Source: Halopseudomonas xinjiangensis
GTDB taxonomy: Bacteria; Pseudomonadota; Gammaproteobacteria; Pseudomonadales; Pseudomonadaceae
Length of the DNA stretch: 64,000 nucleotides
Direction of reading: 5' to 3'
Assembly: GCF_900104945.1 (NCBI RefSeq)
Contig: NZ_LT629736.1
Coordinates: 1,116,001 to 1,180,000 of the forward strand
Within the stretch, counting starts at the first letter, position 1; each line of letters starts with the position of its first letter. This document shows positions 57,380 to 64,000 of this stretch, piece by piece. The notes below the pieces were generated by a model. That model was not told the origin of the DNA. It searched no databases and saw only the letters and a list, made by a program, of their open reading frames with translations. A program made the translations under genes and the position numbers.

Positions 57380-57925
57380 ATTAAACGCGAGATGAGACAA
57401 GACAAAAAAGCCGTACAGCGCCCGCCGATCAATGACAACATTACGGCGCGCGAAGTACGCCTGATTGGCGCCGAAGGTGAACAAATCGGTGTCGTGTCCA
57501 TTCAGGAAGCGATGGCAGCCGCAGAGGAAGCCAAGCTGGACCTGGTTGAAATCTCTCCAGACGCGGCCCCGCCCGTTTGCCGAATCATGGATTACGGCAA
57601 GCACCTCTTCGAAAAGAAGAAGCAGCAGGCGGTCGCGCGCAAGAATCAGAAGCAGATTCAGATCAAGGAAATCAAGTTTCGTCCTGGGACGGAAGAGGGA
57701 GACTATCAGGTCAAGTTGCGTAACCTGATTCGTTTCCTATCTGAAGGGGACAAGGCCAAGGTATCGCTACGATTCCGTGGTCGCGAGATGGCTCATCAGG
57801 AGCTGGGCATGGAGCTGTTGAAGCGGGTCGAAGCTGACCTGCTTGAATACGGCACCGTTGAACAGCACCCGAAAATGGAAGGTCGTCAATTGATGATGGT
57901 CATCGCTCCCAAGAAGAAAAAGTAA
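57380..57925 (+). CDS. infC: Translation initiation factor IF-3 (ATT start)
   Basis: 181 residues. The first ATG (57392) would drop four conserved residues. An in-frame ATT at 57380 gives the standard N-terminus (I/M)-KREMRQDKK, with GGAG eight bases upstream inside the last codons of thrS. AUU starts are a known trait of infC, because IF-3 rejects non-standard starts and so limits its own synthesis. The N-domain (about 15-85), linker and C-domain ending [10 protein letters not shown] are complete. Two bases separate it from thrS. Confidence 0.95.
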   Translation: MKREMRQDKKAVQRPPINDNITAREVRLIGAEGEQIGVVSIQEAMAAAEEAKLDLVEISPDAAPPVCRIMDYGKHLFEKKKQQAVARKNQKQIQIKEIKFRPGTEEGDYQVKLRNLIRFLSEGDKAKVSLRFRGREMAHQELGMELLKRVEADLLEYGTVEQHPKMEGRQLMMVIAPKKKK

Positions 57926-57987
57926 CCTCCGGGGCAACGCCAGGCCTCATGGTTATCTTATTAACGCTACATGCGGAGTACATGAAC

Positions 57988-58188
57988 ATGGCAAAAGTAA
58001 AAATGAAGACCAAGAGTGGTGCCGCCAAGCGCTTCAAGGTGACTGGCAAGGGCATCAAGCACAAGCATGCTTTCAAGAGCCACATCCTGACCAAGATGAG
58101 CACTAAGCGTAAGCGTCAACTCCGGGGTACCTCCGAGTTGAACCCTGCTGATGTGCAAAAAGTTGAGCGCATGTTGCGTCTCCGTTAA
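57988..58188 (+). CDS. rpmI: Ribosomal protein bL35
   Basis: 66 residues: [29 protein letters not shown] and the closing LRLR are typical of bL35. The ATG at 57988 has GGAG upstream; an in-frame ATG six bases earlier is possible. Part of the infC-rpmI-rplT unit. Confidence 0.95.
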   Translation: MAKVKMKTKSGAAKRFKVTGKGIKHKHAFKSHILTKMSTKRKRQLRGTSELNPADVQKVERMLRLR

Positions 58189-58210
58189 GTCTAGGTTAAG
58201 GAATTAGAGA

Positions 58211-58567
58211 ATGGCTCGTGTTAAGCGTGGTGTAATGGCGCGCAAGCGTCACAAGAAAATCCTGAAACTCGCCAAAGGCTACTACGGTGCGCGCTCGCGC
58301 GTGTTCCGCGTTGCCAAGCAGGCGGTCATCAAGGCAGGTCAGTATGCCTATCGTGACCGCAAGCAGCGCAAGCGTCAGTTCCGTGCTCTGTGGATCGCCC
58401 GTATCAACGCCGGTGCTCGTCAGAATGGCATGTCCTATAGCCGTCTGATCGCTGGCCTGAAAAAGGCTTCCATCGAAATCGATCGCAAGGTTCTGGCCGA
58501 TCTGGCCGTGAACGAAAAAGCGGCGTTTACCGCGATTGTCGAGAAAGCAAAGGCTAGCCTGGCTTAA
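58211..58567 (+). CDS. rplT: Ribosomal protein bL20
   Basis: 118 residues, standard length. Basic N-terminal extension ([18 protein letters not shown]) and the core [15 protein letters not shown]. bL20 is an early assembly protein of the large subunit and, in E. coli, represses its own operon; whether the same RNA site exists here was not established. Confidence 0.97.
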   Translation: MARVKRGVMARKRHKKILKLAKGYYGARSRVFRVAKQAVIKAGQYAYRDRKQRKRQFRALWIARINAGARQNGMSYSRLIAGLKKASIEIDRKVLADLAVNEKAAFTAIVEKAKASLA

Positions 58568-58618
58568 GCCCTCGTTACGACAATCACCGGGGCCTCGGCT
58601 CCGGATGCAACGTCAATG

Positions 58619-59690
<1,072 letters not shown>

Positions 59691-59734
59691 ACGCAGCCGC
59701 ACCCGAGCAAACCCTTTGACAGCAGGAAACGACA

Positions 59735-62116
59735 ATGAAATTCAGTGAACAATGGCTGCGCGGCTGGGTGAACCCCGAGGTCTCGCGTGACGAGCTGGTC
59801 GCCCGCCTGTCCATGACCGGCCTGGAAGTCGACAGCGTCACCCCGGCCGCGGGCGAGTTCAGTGGCGTGGTAGTCGGCGAGATCATCAGCGCCGAACAGC
59901 ACCCGGACGCCGACAAGCTGCGCGTGTGCCAGGTCAGCGACGGCAAGGAACAGTTTCAGGTAGTGTGCGGCGCGCCCAACGCACGCGCCGGCATTCGCAT
60001 CCCGTTTGCTCAGGTCGGCGCCGTACTCGGCGAAGACTTCAAGATCAAGAAGGCCAAGCTGCGCGGTGTGGAATCGCACGGCATGCTCTGTTCGGCTGCC
60101 GAGCTCAAGCTCTCCGAAGACCATTCCGGTCTGTACGAGCTGCCGGCCGATGCACCGGTAGGCCAGACGCTGCGTGAGTATCTGGGCCTGGACGACGCCA
60201 TCATCGAAGTCGACCTGACGCCGAACCGCGGCGACTGCCTGTCGATCGCAGGTCTCGCCCGCGAAGTCGGCGCCAACTACAACGCACCGGTCGCGCGCCC
60301 GCAGATCGACGCCGTACCGTCCGTCAACGACGAAACCCGCCCTGTCGAACTGGTCGCACCCAAGGCCTGCCCGCGCTACGTTGGCCGCGTCATCCGCAAC
60401 GTCGATCTATCCCGCGGCACACCGCTGTGGATGATCGAGCGTCTGCGCCGTAGCGACATTCGCAGCATCGACCCGGTGGTCGACATCACCAACTACGTGA
60501 TGATCGAACTGGGCCAGCCGATGCATGCCTTCGATCTGTCCGAGATCAAGGGCGGCATTCGTGTCCGCATGGCCGAGGAGGGCGAGAAGCTCACCCTGCT
60601 CGACGGCCAGGACGTGACCCTGCGCAGCGACACCCTGGTCATCGCTGATCACGAACGCCCGCTGGCCATAGCCGGCATCATGGGTGGCGAGCACAGCGGC
60701 GTCAGCGACAAGAGCACTGACCTGTTCCTTGAAAGCGCCTTCTTCGACACCATCGCTATCGCCGGCAAGGCGCGTGGCTATGGCCTGCACACCGACTCTT
60801 CGCACCGCTTCGAGCGCGGCGTCGACTGGCAGCTGCAGCGCGAAGCGATCGAGCGCGCCACTGCACTGATTCTGGATATCGTCGGCGGCGAGCCGGGCCC
60901 GGTGATCGAAGCTGTAGAGCCCAGCGCACTGCCGACGATTGCCGAAGTGACCCTGCGCAACGAACGCATCACGCAGATGCTCGGCATGGAGCTGCCGGAA
61001 GCCGACATCGAGGCTTATCTGAGCAACCTGGGCCTGACTGTGAAGGCCAGCGGAGCAGGCGAGTGGCAGGTCACCGTGCCCAGCCACCGCTTCGACATCA
61101 GCCTGGAGATCGACCTGATCGAAGAACTGGCGCGCCTGTACGGCTACAACCGTCTGCCCGTTAGCGCACCAACCGCGTCGCTGAACCTGACCGCCAAGCC
61201 GGAAACCCGCGGCGAGCTGCCGATCCTGCGTCGTCTGCTGGTGGCCCGCGGGTATCAGGAAGCGATCACTTACAGCTTCGTCGAGCCGAGCCTGAACAAG
61301 CTGTTCGATCCGGAAGTCGAGCCGCTGGCCCTGGCCAACCCGATCTCAGCCGACATGGCCGTGATGCGCACCTCGCTGTGGCCGGGCCTGAGCAAGGCCG
61401 TGCAGCACAACCTCAACCGCCAGCAGTCGCGCGTGCGCCTGTTCGAAAGCGGCCTGCGCTTCGTCCCGCAAGCCAGTGGTGAGCTGCTTCAACAGCCCAT
61501 GCTCGCGGGTATCGCCTGTGGCACCCGTCAGCCGGAAGGCTGGGCCAACGGCAACGACAAGCTCGACTTCTACGACGTCAAAGGCGACGTGGAAGCCGTA
61601 CTGGGGCAGGGCGGTGCACTGGCCAGCTTCCGCTTCGAGCCGGCCAAGCACCCGGCGCTGCACCCGGGCCAGACCGCACGCATCACCCGCGACGGCGAAA
61701 CTGTCGGCTGGCTGGGCGCGCTGCACCCGCAGCTGGTCAGTGAGCTGGACCTGCAGGCCCCGGTGTTCGCCTTCGAGCTGACGCTGAGCGCCATCACCGA
61801 AGGGCGCCTGCCGGCCTTCCGTGAACTGTCCCGCTTCCCCGAGGTGCGCCGCGACATCGCCGTGCTGGTCGATCAGTCCGTCGCTGCCGAAGACCTGCTC
61901 GCAACCATTCGCGACGCAGCAGGCGAGAACCTGACGAACCTCAGGCTGTTTGACGTTTACGCAGGTAAAGGCATTGATCCGAATAGAAAAAGTCTTGCCA
62001 TCGGCTTGACGATGCAGCATTCATCGCGCACTCTTACTGACGATGAGGTGAACGCTGTCATGGACAAGGTACTCACGTCCCTGGAGCAAGGGTTCAATGC
62101 CACGTTAAGGAAATAA
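59735..62116 (+). CDS. pheT: Phenylalanyl-tRNA synthetase beta subunit
   Basis: 793 residues. N-terminal tRNA-binding OB domain (about 40-150; [29 protein letters not shown]), B3/B4 editing domain, B5 domain, core, and C-terminal anticodon-binding domain (about 700-793; [13 protein letters not shown]). Acts with PheS to charge tRNA-Phe and edit Tyr-tRNA-Phe. ihfA begins 5 bases after its stop, as in E. coli. Confidence 0.97.
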   Translation: MKFSEQWLRGWVNPEVSRDELVARLSMTGLEVDSVTPAAGEFSGVVVGEIISAEQHPDADKLRVCQVSDGKEQFQVVCGAPNARAGIRIPFAQVGAVLGEDFKIKKAKLRGVESHGMLCSAAELKLSEDHSGLYELPADAPVGQTLREYLGLDDAIIEVDLTPNRGDCLSIAGLAREVGANYNAPVARPQIDAVPSVNDETRPVELVAPKACPRYVGRVIRNVDLSRGTPLWMIERLRRSDIRSIDPVVDITNYVMIELGQPMHAFDLSEIKGGIRVRMAEEGEKLTLLDGQDVTLRSDTLVIADHERPLAIAGIMGGEHSGVSDKSTDLFLESAFFDTIAIAGKARGYGLHTDSSHRFERGVDWQLQREAIERATALILDIVGGEPGPVIEAVEPSALPTIAEVTLRNERITQMLGMELPEADIEAYLSNLGLTVKASGAGEWQVTVPSHRFDISLEIDLIEELARLYGYNRLPVSAPTASLNLTAKPETRGELPILRRLLVARGYQEAITYSFVEPSLNKLFDPEVEPLALANPISADMAVMRTSLWPGLSKAVQHNLNRQQSRVRLFESGLRFVPQASGELLQQPMLAGIACGTRQPEGWANGNDKLDFYDVKGDVEAVLGQGGALASFRFEPAKHPALHPGQTARITRDGETVGWLGALHPQLVSELDLQAPVFAFELTLSAITEGRLPAFRELSRFPEVRRDIAVLVDQSVAAEDLLATIRDAAGENLTNLRLFDVYAGKGIDPNRKSLAIGLTMQHSSRTLTDDEVNAVMDKVLTSLEQGFNATLRK

Positions 62117-62121
62117 GGGTT

Positions 62122-62424
62122 ATGGCGGCTCTGACGAAAGCAGAAATGGCCGAACGTCTCTACGAGGAGCTCGGCTTCAACAAGCGTGAAGCCAAGGAAC
62201 TGGTCGAGCTGTTTTTCGAAGAGATCCGCAATGCTCTGGAGAGTAACGAGCAGGTCAAATTGTCCGGATTCGGCAACTTTGACCTGCGCGACAAGCGCCA
62301 GCGTCCCGGTCGCAACCCCAAGACCGGCGAAGAGATCCCAATCACTGCCCGGCGCGTGGTCACCTTCCGCCCCGGACAAAAACTCAAGGCCCGAGTAGAA
62401 GCCTATGCTGGAACCCACTCATAA
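62122..62424 (+). CDS. ihfA: Integration host factor alpha subunit
   Basis: 100 residues. HU/IHF fold: [18 protein letters not shown], the DNA-bending arm [20 protein letters not shown] near 60-79 with the intercalating Pro, and [12 protein letters not shown]. With IhfB it bends DNA for transcription, replication and site-specific recombination. It shares 20 bases with the next gene. Confidence 0.97.
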   Translation: MAALTKAEMAERLYEELGFNKREAKELVELFFEEIRNALESNEQVKLSGFGNFDLRDKRQRPGRNPKTGEEIPITARRVVTFRPGQKLKARVEAYAGTHS

Positions 62425-62764
62425 CGCCGAGCTGCCGGCGATCCCCGGCAAACGCTACTTCACCATCGGCGAAGTCAGCGACCTCTGCGCAGTCAAGCCT
62501 CATGTTCTGCGGTATTGGGAACAGGAATTTCCGCAGCTGTCACCCGTCAAGCGCCGTGGCAACCGTCGCTATTACCAGCGTCAGGACGTGATCATGATTC
62601 GCCAGATTCGCGGGCTGCTGTACGACCAGGGCTTTACCATCGGCGGCGCCCGTCAGCGGCTGTCCGGCGACGAAGCCAAGGAAGATGTCACCCACTTCAA
62701 GCAGCTGATCCGTCAAACGATCACCGAGCTCGAAGAGGTATTGCAGGTGTTGAAAGCGCACTGA
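62405..62764 (+). CDS. MerR-family regulator
   Basis: 119 residues. Winged helix-turn-helix (about 18-85): [53 protein letters not shown], then a short coiled-coil dimer helix. There is no C-terminal metal or drug-binding domain and no effector cysteines. Its start overlaps the end of ihfA by 20 bases, so the two are co-expressed, as in many gammaproteobacteria. Target unknown. Confidence 0.88.
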   Translation: MLEPTHNAELPAIPGKRYFTIGEVSDLCAVKPHVLRYWEQEFPQLSPVKRRGNRRYYQRQDVIMIRQIRGLLYDQGFTIGGARQRLSGDEAKEDVTHFKQLIRQTITELEEVLQVLKAH

Positions 62765-62853
62765 TACGACGGCCTGAAACCGAAAAAAACCTTTCTCATT
62801 TCAGGCGGTTAATGTATCATGCGACCCGCTTTGGCAGACAAATCAAAGCATCG

Positions 62854-62931
<78 letters not shown>

Positions 62932-62943
62932 AATTAGATAAGG

Positions 62944-62977
62944 GGGATCAAGCACTTAGCGGCTTGGTCCCTTTTTT
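62944..62977 (+). terminator. Terminator after tRNA-Pro
   Basis: GGGATCAAGC (62944-62953) pairs with GCTTGGTCCC (62962-62971; one G-T pair), then six T. Confidence 0.85.
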
Positions 62978-62989
62978 CGTTTCAGGCCT

Positions 62990-63022
62990 GCGCAATACCG
63001 GCGCAAAATACGCGCAAAACGT
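62990..63022. repeat. Three 11-bp-phased GCGCAA repeats next to the integrase
   Basis: GCGCAATACCG (62990), GCGCAAAATAC (63001) and GCGCAAAACGT (63012) start exactly 11 bases apart, one helical turn each, between the tRNA-Pro terminator and the integrase stop. Position and phasing suggest arm-type sites for the integrase or an excision factor. Confidence 0.45.
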
Positions 63023-64000
63023 CACCCGGTAATCGCTGCAATGTCGAGGTCTGGCGTAGCATCGGCCCAGACGATTTCCGAATGGTCGCGCTGGTAGTTG
63101 CGCGTCATATCCTCGCTGGCGTGGCCAGCAATTCTCTGCCCGTCCTTGCCCGCCTTCTTGTACAGATGCAGTGACAGCGCTCTGATCTCATGAAAGCCTG
63201 GCTGCTCTTCGTCGGTCCAATCCTTGTAGCAACCGGCTGCTTCCCGCGCGGCTTTGAATGCCCTGGTCAGGTAGCGCTCTTCGATCTTCGTCCAGTGCAC
63301 CTTGTTCTGTTGCTGCTTCTGCTTCATGCGCTCCGGTTGACGATGCACCAGAAACGGGGACAGTACGTTGTCCCGGCACCGGTCGATGACGGTCTGCAGT
63401 TGCGGTGTGACTTGGAAGCGGATCCATGCTGCGTCGGAGGCCTTAGCGGTTTTCTGCTGGACCACGTAGAGATACCCATCCTGTACATCTTCAAACTTCA
63501 TCGTGAGCACATCCGAACGGCGCTGCGCTGTGATCAAGGCCAAGTCGATCGCGTTTTGTAGCCAGAGCGGGGCGGCTTCACGGATGGCACGGATCCCTTC
63601 GACCGTGTGACGCTTTCGCGCTTTCTTCTCGATCCTTGGCAGCGTGCTGGCTGCTGGGTTGTCAGGGCACAGACCTTTCGCGCAGGCGTGGTTGAACAGA
63701 TCGATCAGCAGCGCCCGGCATTGGTTGCTTGCCCTGGGCGATAGCGGATCGAGCAGTGCTGCGATCATGCGGATAGTTACTTCGTCGATGGGCTGCGCGC
63801 CCATTGCTGCAATGATCTGGCGGAAACGGACGGCGTACAGCGCGAGCGTGGCCTTGGCCAGTTCTCGATGCGGGAGGACGTCTCGCTCGAACTGCGCGAT
63901 GAAGTCGCGGACGAGCACCTTCTCGCTACCCATGACCCGCTGCACCAGGTCGACACCCGCCATCAGCAGGCTGTTCAGCTGGCGCGCTGCTGCGATTGCG
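63022..64000 (-). CDS. int: Tyrosine-recombinase integrase (5' end beyond the window)
   Basis: Phage/island integrase that integrates at a tRNA gene. N-terminal core-binding part (IAQFERDVLPHREL…TLALYAVRFRQII) and catalytic domain with Arg in LITAQRRSDVL, HEIRAL (HxxR), GHASEDMTRNY (His and the tyrosine nucleophile). An ATG occurs at 63963, but the frame stays open to the window edge, and the extra residues (AIAAARQLNSLL) read like integrase sequence, so the real start is outside. It faces tRNA-Pro across 90 bases, the classic layout of an element inserted in the tRNA 3' end. Confidence 0.9.
   Translation of the reverse strand, partial: AIAAARQLNSLLMAGVDLVQRVMGSEKVLVRDFIAQFERDVLPHRELAKATLALYAVRFRQIIAAMGAQPIDEVTIRMIAALLDPLSPRASNQCRALLIDLFNHACAKGLCPDNPAASTLPRIEKKARKRHTVEGIRAIREAAPLWLQNAIDLALITAQRRSDVLTMKFEDVQDGYLYVVQQKTAKASDAAWIRFQVTPQLQTVIDRCRDNVLSPFLVHRQPERMKQKQQQNKVHWTKIEERYLTRAFKAAREAAGCYKDWTDEEQPGFHEIRALSLHLYKKAGKDGQRIAGHASEDMTRNYQRDHSEIVWADATPDLDIAAITG

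Overview
The window is GC-rich chromosomal DNA from a gammaproteobacterium. It most likely comes from Pseudomonas in the broad sense (Pseudomonas, Stutzerimonas or Halopseudomonas). This is an inference from gene order recalled from pseudomonads: a Lon-like AsrA protease next to an AraC regulator (PruR type), putA and putP; fadD2-fadD1 beside a phaJ-type hydratase and a long KAS III; an aromatic aminotransferase divergent from uvrB; and thrS-infC-rpmI-rplT-pheS-pheT-ihfA-merR followed by tRNA-Pro. PutA lacks the N-terminal DNA-binding domain, which fits control by a separate regulator. No species name can be given from sequence reading alone.

Layout. 1-780: cmoB (5' end only) and cmoA, tRNA wobble-uridine modification, minus strand. 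1101-3245: a FimV/HubP-like polar protein. 3304-11538: AsrA/Lon protease with a heat-shock-like promoter, then the proline catabolism block pruR, putA, putP. 11657-16638: a TetR-family regulator with a near-perfect operator upstream, an RND adaptor and an RND pump, but no outer-membrane channel. 16676-23280: oligopeptidase B, a small membrane protein, a second TetR regulator, a cold-shock protein, AceK and CysK. 23517-26033: MoxR ATPase, a GFA-fold zinc protein and a CoxE-like VWA protein. 26208-32825: a minus-strand iron operon under a Fur-box promoter (exbB, two exbD, tonB, a Fiu/PiuA-type receptor, an FMN alpha-hydroxyacid dehydrogenase, piuC). 32969-43664: fatty-acid genes (phaJ, fadD2, fadD1, KAS III) plus hrpA and an alpha/beta-hydrolase whose nucleophile position is alanine. 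43852-49964: an acyltransferase, a periplasmic cyclophilin, a hydrolase, a LysR regulator, a small secreted protein, azoreductase, tRNA-Asn and an aromatic aminotransferase. 50163-54992: uvrB, tRNA-Val, a Na+/H+ antiporter and two small secreted acidic proteins. 55452-62764: the translation cluster. 62855-64000: tRNA-Pro followed by a convergent tyrosine integrase that runs off the window, marking one edge of a probable integrated element.

A repeat family runs through the intergenic spaces. REP-like units with a GTAGGAG head occur singly or as head-out inverted pairs (REPIN-like) at 26.1, 37.4-37.6, 45.0-45.1, 52.3 and 55.1 kb. Each complete pair combines two stem variants (GCGG/CCGC and GCGC/GCGC).

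The best candidates for uncommon biology are the Fur-controlled ExbB/ExbD/ExbD/TonB/receptor/FMN-dehydrogenase/PiuC operon, in which the second ExbD has Asn at the essential membrane Asp position; the Ser-to-Ala alpha/beta-hydrolase beside KAS III; the hetero-paired REP repeats; and the integrase edge with three 11-bp-phased repeats.
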